A stretch of 64,000 nt of DNA, from assembly GCA_950295325.1 (NCBI GenBank), contig OX485803.1:5456001-5520000 (forward strand). Reading direction: 5' to 3'. Numbering within the stretch: position 1 is the first letter of the stretch; each line of letters begins with the position of its first letter. Below the pieces are notes generated by a model. It did not search any database. It was not told the DNA's origin and saw only the letters and a program-made list of their open reading frames with translations. The position numbers were made by a program, and so were the translations under genes. This stretch comes from Polytrichum commune (Eukaryota > Streptophyta > Polytrichopsida > Polytrichales > Polytrichaceae). Shown piece after piece: positions 44,900 through 54,950 of this stretch.

Positions 44900-46100
44900 G
44901 TTGACCCAGCTGAAATATCTCCCGGAACATGAAGAAAAACCCTCTCCCCTCCCCTCCCTCTCCCCACCACCACACCAACTACTACTATTTACATCATCAC
45001 TTGGTTCTAGGTGTCAGGAAGGCCACCAGTGCAGGCCCTGCCCGGGCCCGGCCTAAACCCTCGACCACCAGCCGGGCCTGCTCCCGGTCGTGTGAAGGCA
45101 AAGGCAAAGGCAAATCGATCATCGGTTTCGATCGACTTATTACAAAAGTTGGGTGGGATTCGTTTGGCCTCCTGTCTATGATTATATGATATTATTATTA
45201 TTATTTAAAAAATAAAAAATAAAAAGTTGGGGTGGGGATTGGAAGAGCATGAATGAGGTGTTTGGGAGGCGATTCCATGTGTTGCCGAGACCGACCTCAT
45301 GCAGCTGCTGCGGCTTCCATCCGTTGTCTGATCAACCATCATGTAAAAGTGGGTCCGAGTGCACTCTATCTCTGACTCATGACTCGCCTGGAATTAGGAA
45401 AGCTTCCTGACTGCAGGGACGATGGAGCAGCAGCAGCAGCAGCAGCTAGGGCCGGCCCTGCCCCTGGCCTAGATTGATTTTTATTTTTATTGTTTTTGGC
45501 CCCTTTCCTCCTTCCACAAAGGAGGATAAACAAGCGTCAGGGAACCTTTCGGAGAGAAGATAACAATAGCATGATGACAGAGTAGATCCCCATTCCAAGC
45601 AGAGCAACAGTGGCATGATTCTCTCTTTCGGGCGCCTTTTGTACTTGCGCTCGGGAATAAAAACCACACAGGCCGCTTATTACCTTCGATCTTCAGTCAT
45701 TTGCTCGCCTTCCTTTCCTTCCTTCCTTCCTTCATCCCATGGCACGGTTCCGATCTCCATTCCCACAGTAAACCTTAACTTAAGAGCACCTCCGTACCAT
45801 GAATGCCTGGATTCGCTTGACTTTGGGGGCGTTTGCCCACGGCCGGCAGGCTTCGGTTTTACTCCACCATTATTTTTTTATCGCCCGCCCGTCCTCAACC
45901 GCCACCTGGGCGGGTAAACAATTCCCAGACCGCCCAAACCGCCCAGCCCAACAAATTCTGCGGGAGGCCCAAACCCCAGGTGATGAGACTACAGTACTTA
46001 TAAGGCATGGTGGGGGCCTCCCTCATCTTTGTAGGACAGAGCCATTGCATCAACTTCCTATGTGTCAAGAGTGAATCTCCTAACCACTTTTTGCATTCAC
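44900..46100. promoter_or_regulatory. GC-rich island with C-rich, CAG and CCTT tracts; gene not identified
   Basis: This stretch contrasts with the AT-rich flanks. It has pyrimidine-rich runs (44938-44965), GGGCCCGGCC-type text (45038-45075), a 16-codon ATG frame with six CAG codons (45422-45472), a CCTT tract (45709-45733) and paired-GC words such as CCGCCCAAACCGCCCAG (about 45930). ACTTATAAGGC at about 45997 is a possible TATA box. Such patches often mark 5' ends of plant genes or GC-rich LTRs. I could not find an exon with a recognisable product. Confidence 0.3.
45709..45733. repeat. (CCTT)n microsatellite
   Basis: About six CCTT units with one interruption. Confidence 0.9.
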
Positions 46101-47081
46101 ACTTGAACATTACTTGCTCCTGTTACTTTTGGTCCAGTTTATTTAACGTGGATGGTGAAAGCTTGCATACCTTGGACAACTAACCAACTAATTCAACTAT
46201 TAATGAATCAGTTGCCTTTCGTAACTATAGTTGTTCGCGATTTGACCTGCCAAAAATCTAGTTAACTATAGTTATATACATCTAGTTCAATGTAGTTGTT
46301 CCCTAAAATGTATTGAAAAAGTTTGATTGATTATAGTTGGTTATAGGTATAGTAAGTAGCCGTGAACTGGCAGGAGCAAAGTATACAGCTACAATTGTAG
46401 TATTTCATAAGAAAGGACATAGCCTCATGGTTCTACTGTTTTCTTGTTTGAAACAAGGTTGCCTCTTTTCTTTACCCTTCCCATGCAAAGCGCCTAGCGT
46501 CCAAATTAGATTACAAAAACGTAAAGATCGGTTACATTGATGGATGGGAGCCGTCGATCAATCGTCTTGCTTGGTCGTTCCGACCGTGTTGTGAGGGAGA
46601 TGTTGGTTCTCGCCATTATGGTGTGTTCATGGTGCTTGAGAACTTGGTTTTTTATTAAGTGTGAGTAGTATTAGTGGTGATAACATTACGTTGTGTACAC
46701 TGAGTTGGTCGGTCATTGGTCTTTCCCGTGCTGCCCAGTCAAGCTTGCCATGGGGTCAATGAGTGGTCATGTGAGGTTTATTTCACTCCCATCAAAGGAA
46801 AATCACCGCCAATAGATTCATGCTAAGGTTTGCAACTTTTTCTTACTCATTTCCAATAGGAACACGATACCAAATTAATCCCGGCATCTTGATACCGTGG
46901 TAGCAAATATTCAAAACGGTGTGGAACGTGGGACGACCTAATTGCATGCATTAGTGTCAATATGAATGAACACCAAGAAGAAGTGTGAAGAAGACATTGG
47001 AACTATGTGCTCAAAAGTTTGAGATCGTTTTAAACTCAACACTTAACACAATTATGGTGTGAGGGTCTATGTGAGCACTTC
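46101..47081. other. No gene seen; repeated ACTATAGTT words
   Basis: Between 46185 and 46345 the palindromic word AACTATAGTT occurs twice intact (about 46221 and 46264), with variants (ATTATAGTTGG and GGTTATAG). Clusters of short repeats like this can mark subterminal binding sites of DNA transposons, but no terminal repeats were found. Confidence 0.35.
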
Positions 47082-47113
47082 AAAAGAAAGAAAGAAAGAA
47101 AGAAAGAAAGAAA
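47082..47113. repeat. (GAAA)n microsatellite
   Basis: Seven to eight GAAA units. Confidence 0.95.
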
Positions 47114-47651
47114 CGACGTCGATTTTCACCTCACTGTCTCATAACTTTTCCATGTCAACTTCGATGCCGGAACTTGAAATGGCGCATATTCATTTCGTGA
47201 TTTGCAATCGCGCTAATAAGCGGAGGAGGCGACTCCCGATTGCATCCGACGGCCACGATCGTGCGGGGAGTTGGGAGTGCCACGCCACACTAATAAATAA
47301 ATAAAAGAAGAAGAAGAAGAGGGAGGTGCCATATTATTGGCCACTCGCTAGCGTTGCGACGGTAATGATCTTATCCAGGGCATAATAGATGCGGTGGGGA
47401 TGCCACCATAATGGCTCCTAAAATTCCTCGCCTTTTGAAGCAGATTATGTTCTTACGAGATTCTCCCTTTTCTTTTTTAGGAGCAGTGGGCAGGCGTTTC
47501 AGATTGGAGCTCATGAATTTCCTGCCAAAAAGAATAATGTCCGCCGGGTGCTCATCATCATCCTCCTTGTCACGGGCAGCCTGGCCATCCATGGCATCCC
47601 ACACTCGTGGTCGCTCTTGCATATGCTCGTGTTTACGTGTGGGGATGCCCT

Positions 47652-47687
<36 letters not shown>

Positions 47688-49271
47688 TCATGTGACCTTT
47701 TCTTTTGTGAGTTTTGACAAAAAGAAAAATCTTTGTTTGGTTAAGAGCTTCATTTTTATTGATGTGTATATGCACTGGCTGCATTTTGGCTAGAACGGCC
47801 ACGATCGATATGTAACGTGTTTTCGACTAGGATCTTACTTGTCATCCAAGTTGGTCAAGTTTATTAGTTCTGACACATATATGATGTCTTGCTCCTTTTC
47901 ATGAAAAACAAAATTTGACAGGTCATGTGACCGGGCGGCACGTCTTTGTGGTTGTTTTAACAAACTACTTGGTTGATTGCACATTTTCCGTATTATAAGA
48001 CTTTCACTATTCTATCTTTGAGGTACACTGAATTCACAACAAAAAGTCAAGAGCCAAATTGGTTGACATTCACTTATTCATGTGGTTTCATGGAAAAAGT
48101 GAGCACATGACCAAAAGTTGTTGGTTAAAAACACGTGTGTACAAGTGTGTGATGATAGTAGAATATTGAGAGTGGATAAATAGTTTGAATCTTAGAAACA
48201 TGCATGTATATCATATCACCATATCTTTCGAGAGGGTTGATTGGTCAGTCCTTCATATTTCTCCAAATCAATATGAAATAAAATAAAAATCATCAAATTT
48301 GGTTACCATTTTTTACTATGTAATAGATACCATGTATATCTACTCATGAAAAAAAAATTGATAAAAAGTTGACCCATTTTGGTGATGCTTTATGTAAACA
48401 ATAGATTTTTTTTTATCGCACGTGGTGTTCAACTCGACAATGGAGTGCATCCCCTGGGCTATTGCGTCTAGAATAAGTGAATGAAATTTGAAGATGCTGG
48501 TAATATCTATTCAACACATGTGTTTTTTATGTCCATGGATTCGCACCCAACCATACACCACTTAAGTATAAGGGATGAATGAGTTTTTTTTCAATTTTTT
48601 TCTTTTCTAAGTCATGTGTCTATATTTGATTGATTTGTGGATCAATGAGGATCAAAGAACAAACACCCAAAAACACATGTGTAAGAGAGATTGGACTATG
48701 TCTTCAAAACTAAGTAACCACTTCACACTACTCTATATTAAACACCGTTGAGAGGACTCGTGGAGTTAGTCAGTCAAGGAACTATCAAACATACACTTCT
48801 AACTAAATCAAGGGAAGGTCCAGTTCTTAATTCAATATTTATTGATGCTTCATAGTGGATTTGCCAATGTAACATATTAAGTCTTGTTGTGCAACTCTAA
48901 TCGGTGGAAGTCAAGGAGACTTGAATGATGAATAAAATAGAATCCACATACCTTAGGTACATGTTTAAGATCACACACCAAATTGAGCACACCCACCTTA
49001 TAATCGTTCTTCATATGCTTAGTGGGCAAAATTATTGAGAGAAACTTGATAGTGATACATTGCGGATTATCGCCTCAAACCGAAAAACATAAAGAAATAA
49101 ACAATATACATGGACGGGCAATGGGATGATTTGATTTTTGATATTTTTTTGGGTAGTATGGGACATAAACAATTTTGAATTTTTAGGCTGTGAGAATTTA
49201 TTCAATATTTTTTGGTGTTAATTGAATGTTTGGGATGCAGGATTAAATAGGGGCTCTACTAAGAGTGGAGA
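47114..49271. other. No gene confirmed; simple repeats
   Basis: A GC-richer patch (47190-47640) holds a GAA tract (about 47304-47320) and conflicting open frames of 94 codons forward (47411-47695) and 143 codons reverse (47802-47371). Both run through the CA repeat and neither shows a domain, so I call neither. From 47800 the DNA is AT-rich without signals. Confidence 0.4.
47654..47686. repeat. (AC)n microsatellite
   Basis: Sixteen AC dinucleotides without interruption. Confidence 0.95.
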
Positions 49272-49286
49272 GTGTGTGTGTGTGTG
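49272..49286. repeat. (GT)n microsatellite
   Basis: Seven GT dinucleotides. Confidence 0.85.
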
Positions 49287-50108
49287 GGAGGGAATACTGA
49301 ATAAGGATAATTTTAAATCAAATTGTTGTTGTTTCATTTGACCATATGAACCATGAAGGGGAAGCACCACTTGTGAATGAACTTGAAGCAATATGTCGTC
49401 ATCATCATATTTGTCATGGGCAACATGGCCATAGGATGCCATAAGATAATGTTAGGGCAACAATGCCTTAGTGTATAGTTGCCCATAGCAAGCAGGTGGA
49501 TAATTAAAAAAAACTACCTATGTAGGTTAGTGATTTCATTGCTTAGATTCCTGTGAATTTGAAGCAACTGTAATATATAGATGCTTGAGAAATGGAAGTG
49601 TTGGAGAGAGAGAGAGAGTTCACCTTGATGATAACCGCAAGCTCATATGTGACCATGAAATGAGGGTATGGAGCAAGGCCATAGGACAAGTTTGGGTGTA
49701 CACATATGAGAGACCAACCTTCTCCAAGAGGATTTGTACCTTGTGCAGTCACAAGTTTGCACTTGAATGATGTGGCTAAAAATACATCATATTAGTCACG
49801 ATGTGGATCACAATTATGTATTCATTTCTCCTTTTGCTAGATATGTTTGGGATGGATGAGGGGTGTTAGTGCTAATAAATCAAGTTTTTGCAGTTGTGTG
49901 TTAGGATGTTGTTGGAGCAAGCAGAGAAGGGAAGGAAAGAACTTGGGGCTAATTTGGGGTGAATGAATATGGGTCCATATAAGTGCCTAAGAAGGTTGGT
50001 CACTTCATTTTTGGAACGATTTTTGAGTTAAAACTTGAAGTTGAACTTGGAGAACTTTGAAGGTTGATGTCCACAAGCTCTAATGGAACAAAAACTCTCT
50101 CATTTTAG
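49287..50108. other. No gene seen
   Basis: AT-rich non-coding DNA with a short GA tract at about 49604-49618. Confidence 0.5.
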
Positions 50109-51237
50109 GTACATGTGAGGGTCCAACTTCTTTTGTCTTGGTCCACCAAACTTGGAGCCTTGAGCCCGAGCTTGAGGGCCACTTCACACACAAGCCAAGA
50201 GCCGTGACCATGAAATTGTGAGAGCCCAAAAGAAAGTGTCCGAAGGCCGTTCCAAGACACCTCCAAAATCACGTAGTGTGATGACAAACCCTCAAGTGTA
50301 GTGGGAAGTCATAAGTGACTGGGCCCTCAACCAAATGCTATTTCAATGAATTTTTATTCATGCGGGTCCTCACGCATGGTAAATAAGAATAAATTAATGG
50401 CTACGAGCATTCAGAATGCCATGGTCTCCCGGTTTTGTGTTAGATTTGGAGATGGTTTTTGAAATGGCATTGAATGGATCATGGTTTTTGAGATGATTGA
50501 GTCAGTCCCTCAAGCGTAGTTCGAAGCAAACTTGGACCGGCTCCGCCTTTTCCACCAATGAGAGTGCTTGACGTGTATTGGTCACGGGCTCTCAGTCTCG
50601 TGTGTGAAGCGGCCCTGAGCTCAAGTTGTGTGTGGTTGGACCTTTCTCATTTTTGGGAGAAGAGTTGAAGTAAATTTACAAAACCAAAATGGGAAGTCGC
50701 CCTTAAGTCAAATTCTTGGGAGAGGAGGCTTTCATGAAGGGTAAAAAGGAGGAGGAGGATAAGGTGAGAGAAGTTACCACTAAAATGAGAGAAGCGCATG
50801 TGAGGGATAAGGTGAGAGATGTTACCCTAAAATGTAGTATGTGTATGCCACACCAAATACTAACAAATTCGACTTCAAGGACTGCCTAGTTTCCCGCACT
50901 CCTAACCTTTGATGAACTTCACAATATGACTCTTGGTGTCACTCCAAGCCCCTTGGTTGGCTTTTTGGAGTTCAATATAGATGGAAGGTAGAGGGAGGTT
51001 GGAAGGCCATCTCCGGCCTTATCACGTGTCATGCATCATGTCAAAATAACTTTGAACCTCAATGACTCAATATAGAATATGCTTTGTTTAAACCTCCACG
51101 CCATCTTCAAACATGCACCAAAAGAATTTTGAGCATGGAAATTACATATTGCAAGCAAAACAACCAACTCCAAACTAAAAGTCCACTTAAGTCAAAAGAC
51201 AACCCTACTACATACAAAGTTGGACCCTCACATGTAC
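50109..51237. mobile_element. TIR element, ~1.13 kb, with an internal inverted repeat
   Basis: The left end GTACATGTGAGGGTCCAAC (50109-50127) is the exact reverse complement of 51219-51237, and the pairing extends two more bases inward. Inside, a second inverted repeat joins about 50150-50230 with 50525-50650 through blocks like GGGCC(A/G)CTTCACACAC and GAGCC(C)GTGACCA. The right internal arm is also repeated at 27795-27885. Flanks TCATTTTAG and TTATTAAAG do not show a convincing duplication. No transposase reading was found. Confidence 0.6.
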
Positions 51238-53214
51238 TTATTAAAGTGTCTAAACTTAACATTTGTACCAATTTTAGGTTGAAATTTAGAACCACCCACC
51301 AATTTCCAGGTCCTTATGATAAGGAACAAATATAACCTTGTGTACTTATTTCATATTGCAAAATTCTTCCAACCAATCAAAACCATTGTATACAAAGATG
51401 TACATAGTTGATCATGTAATAAAGTATGACAAAACCATCTCTAAAGAATATGGGTTAAGATAAACTTGCAAGATTATGTGGAAGTATTTTTCATAAATTT
51501 TGCAAACTTCAATTGCACATAGAATGTCAACTTATTCTGAACACTCCAATTAAGAAATCTATACGTATAATCAATTGAGCAATCTTTAACAACCAATTTT
51601 TTTTTTGATACTTGAAGTTTTTCAACATGAAATAGGAGCAAATGTTAGCATGTTTTTCCACCATCAAAAAAAAAATTAACTACATATTCAAATAATTTAA
51701 ATTAGCTGAAAACAACCACTTGGTTTAGAAACGACTTCATATGTATCTTGATCACACTAGTGAGGCATACATTTTGTACTATGTTCGGTATAGACCCATT
51801 GGAGGGCTCCATGGTCTCGAATTGACATTTTCTATAGAGTTGAGCGTACTCGGCTTACTCTACATGAAAAACCTATCACATTTGAAGGGCAAACCACTTT
51901 TCTTGTCCATTTGTCCGTGCTTAAGCGAACATCATCAACGCAAAGGAGAATGACAACCATTGTCTTGAATAATCATTGAGAATTCCTATTGATCTCGTCC
52001 AAATGTGTATTAGATTCATCAACATACATGCCGAAGAATGTGGAGAGACCTTGGGCATCCATGGTTAACACTGATGCCAGACATGACTTCATCATATGTG
52101 TCATCATTTATTTGTATTCTTTGCACAAACTATGGTCTACATGTGTTTCACAACTTGTTTGTGGATGAATACCTAAATAATGGAAGCACTCCCAAAGTTT
52201 GTCAAAATTGTCAACATCCGGAGGTTGATGTTTGGAACAAAATATTCATTAATTCTGCCATGAAGTCGTCCTTTCATGAGCATTTACCCAAAATAAGTTT
52301 GGGTGTTCTTCTAACAAGAGTTGGCATCTTTTGTTTCCACTCCAAGTAAGAGTGTTTTTAAACATGATCATTGTGTAATGCATTTTGAAAGTTGCTCTTG
52401 AAGTAATGACAAATTGAATGACTGTAATCTAACACATTATGATAGTTTCGATGCACATGTCAACGTTTGCCATTGAGCCACATGTTGGTGGTTTTCCTTC
52501 TTTGTTGGGCACCTAGATGTCTAATGAAGATTGGTTGAGTTGCATATAGTATCAATTGTAACCATGCTTGGGCATGCTCATCTAATGAGGTGTAAGCATG
52601 AACTACATGCAGGACAATGGTGGTGGCAGGAACGGAGGAGATCAGGGGAGAGGGTTACATCGGTCAAATACGACGGTCGAGAAAGCACAGGCAACGTGGC
52701 CTCACCAAAAGCCAGAAGCTGCTTTCATCGCCCATAGATTTCTTCTCGACAAATTCATGTTTGACATTACATCATATTGATTTGCCTCCAGAGGATTGGG
52801 ATGAAGAACATGGCATTGACCATAAGAAGATGGAAGCATGGACCCTACATTCTCACATATTTTGAAATGCCAATCAAAAGGATAACTGTGGGTATTTACT
52901 TTTAAATCTGTACTTCTAGACCTACTCTCAAAAATCTCCTCATTAGATGTATATATATGGATGTTTGTTATATCCATACTAGAGCATTTCTACCTGTTCA
53001 CCTTTCTTTGGTCCAATGATCATGCAATACATTTATTATGAGAATCAATGTTAATTAAGAATGTGAACCACATTAGAGGAAATCAATAGTGCATTCATTA
53101 CCATATGGCTCCAACTAATTTTACAATCCTCCCAATCTATAGAGAGAGGTTCTATCACCCCATGGACCAATCCCATCTTCATTTTTTCACCCTTCAACAT
53201 CTTTATATCTAATA
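51238..53214. other. No gene recognised
   Basis: AT-rich. An open frame of 103 codons at 52038-52349 and overlapping frames at 52531-52865 carry no motif. A quick comparison of the reverse strand at 51740-52350 with copia-type proteins gave no convincing block. Confidence 0.4.
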
Positions 53215-53370
53215 ACCCACCCACACTTACTAATGCGGACCACCAATGAACGGTTCCTTCTAGCAAGGGCCACTTTTGGAGTTGATTTAGCTAGTGAGAG
53301 CCACTAGATGTAACTAGTGTTGGTACTCATCATTCATTGGTGGCCCGCACCAGTAAATGCAGGTGGACTA
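53215..53370. repeat. Hairpin-forming inverted repeat, ~155 bp
   Basis: GCGGACCACCAATGAA (53235-53250) pairs with TTCATTGGTGGCCCGC (53333-53348) with one mismatch. Weaker pairing continues outward (CACTTACTAAT with ACCAGTAAATG). The loop is about 82 nt. It may be a tiny foldback element or a small-RNA precursor. Confidence 0.55.
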
Positions 53371-53705
53371 TAATAAACCAAAACTTGTCTGTGAGTGTTT
53401 TTCAAAGATGTATTTTCTCATAGAATTTTTTTTTTCTCTTCTAAGTTTGTTTTCTTGCACTTTGAACTAATAAAATTCTACACCTCCAGACGAAAGCAAT
53501 CGGAAACATCTATTAATGATTCTAGGATATGGACCTTCACATGGTTGAAACCCTAATTCTTTTTCTTTGTTACAAAATTTACTATTTGATAAATGTGGCA
53601 AGGTCAACGATATGAGTAATTTTGACTTTTTTTTTTTCTTCCTATCAGGTTATAAAAGTTATACTCATATCAAACTTGATCAATATATGTTTTTACACAT
53701 CACAA
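53371..53705. other. No gene seen
   Basis: AT-rich spacer with T-runs (53423-53432 and 53628-53640). Confidence 0.5.
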
Positions 53706-53954
53706 CCTTATCAACTAAAATGAGCCAATTGCACCATTATGAGACAATCCTTTCGTCACAATTGATGAGATCTTCCATATTTCAATTGATTATTTGCATT
53801 GTGTTATAAACATATGTGGGTGTATTGGAATGGTTGAGTTGTATTTAAGAACCCTCAACGGGTATTCTCTCGTACCAACTAGCAATCATTACGTTCCCAT
53901 CACGTTCCCTACATTAAATTGAGCGGACCAATTGGCTCATTTTAGTTGATAAGG
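53706..53954. repeat. 249-bp segment with a perfect 26-bp terminal inverted repeat
   Basis: The 26 bases at 53706-53731 (starting CCTTATCAACTAAAATGAGC) are the exact reverse complement of 53929-53954. Pairing stops sharply on both sides. The 197-bp interior is unrelated and non-coding. Neither a dinucleotide nor an 8-9 bp flanking duplication is visible. Its perfection suggests a young MITE-like element or a hairpin-transcript locus. Confidence 0.7.
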
Positions 53955-54950
53955 CTATTGATCTTGGAATTTTACTTGTTTTTTTAAAGGAAAATGAAGT
54001 AAATTTATTTTGTGGAGATCAAAATTACTGCTTCCTTCTGCAACAACATCTAAATGTGGTCTAAAATTGTTCTCTACAACTTCCTTGTGTGCCAACACCC
54101 AAAACAATTCTATATTCATATACGACAATGCATCTTTGATTCAAGCCCAAACCCCATGCTTTTAGGATATATATATATATATATATATAAGGTTCTTTCA
54201 TTTGCATCACAAAACAACTCAAGAAAACAAAACAAAGTTTGGACTTATCTTAGGGTGCGTGTGTGACCGGATCCCTTATTTCATGGAAACTTTTTTTTCC
54301 CACTGCTTTTGGTCCGAAGGTTGAGGAGATGACCATTGAGTTAGTAGGATTATATGTGGATAGGTGCAAAAGGTCTTACATTGTGCCGTATGCTTTACAT
54401 CATCAACCTCTCTTCCACCTCACATGGCACATTGCCTTAAATAGACGTACCTTATTGGCAAGTCATTACAATCGGTCAACTAACTCTCCCATTGACATTG
54501 CAATCATATGTGGATGCAAACATATTGCATCCATTGTAAGCATTCACACGTGGAAAATCTAAAGTTATACATTACTTAATTTTCCCACAACCATTCTAGA
54601 TGAATCTAGAAAGCATGCATTCAAACGCTTTGCTATGGCTTTGATTGGGCTCTAGTTATGATGTATGACCAACCTTCTAACCGGTCAATGCGTTTGAGAT
54701 GTCTAAGTAAATGCATTCATTAAGAAGGTGAATACTCAATGAACTACACACTTGATGTATGAAATCCAAATTATTATAGTAGAGTCTAATTGTTGGTTCT
54801 CAAACTATAACATCATGTCCACACTAGGACCGTTGATTGACCCACTAACAATGGGAGAATATCCATATTGGTAGGAGTATCTTGTCTTGTATGCACTGGC
54901 AGAACTTCAATTTGTTACGTCCAGTGAGGTTATTGTGAGTAGGACAAAAT
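53955..54950. other. No gene recognised
   Basis: Holds an (AT)n tract and a 99-codon forward open frame at 54263-54562 that begins with ATG but has no motif I recognise. Confidence 0.4.
54167..54189. repeat. (AT)n microsatellite
   Basis: Eleven AT dinucleotides. Confidence 0.95.

Noticed and set aside
47371-47802. 143-codon reverse frame and overlapping forward frames
   Set aside because: The frames pass through the AC microsatellite (Cys-Val or Thr-His repeats) and show no conserved motif.
51740-52350. Copia-type polyprotein fragment on the reverse strand
   Set aside because: No integrase, reverse transcriptase or RNase H block could be aligned with confidence.
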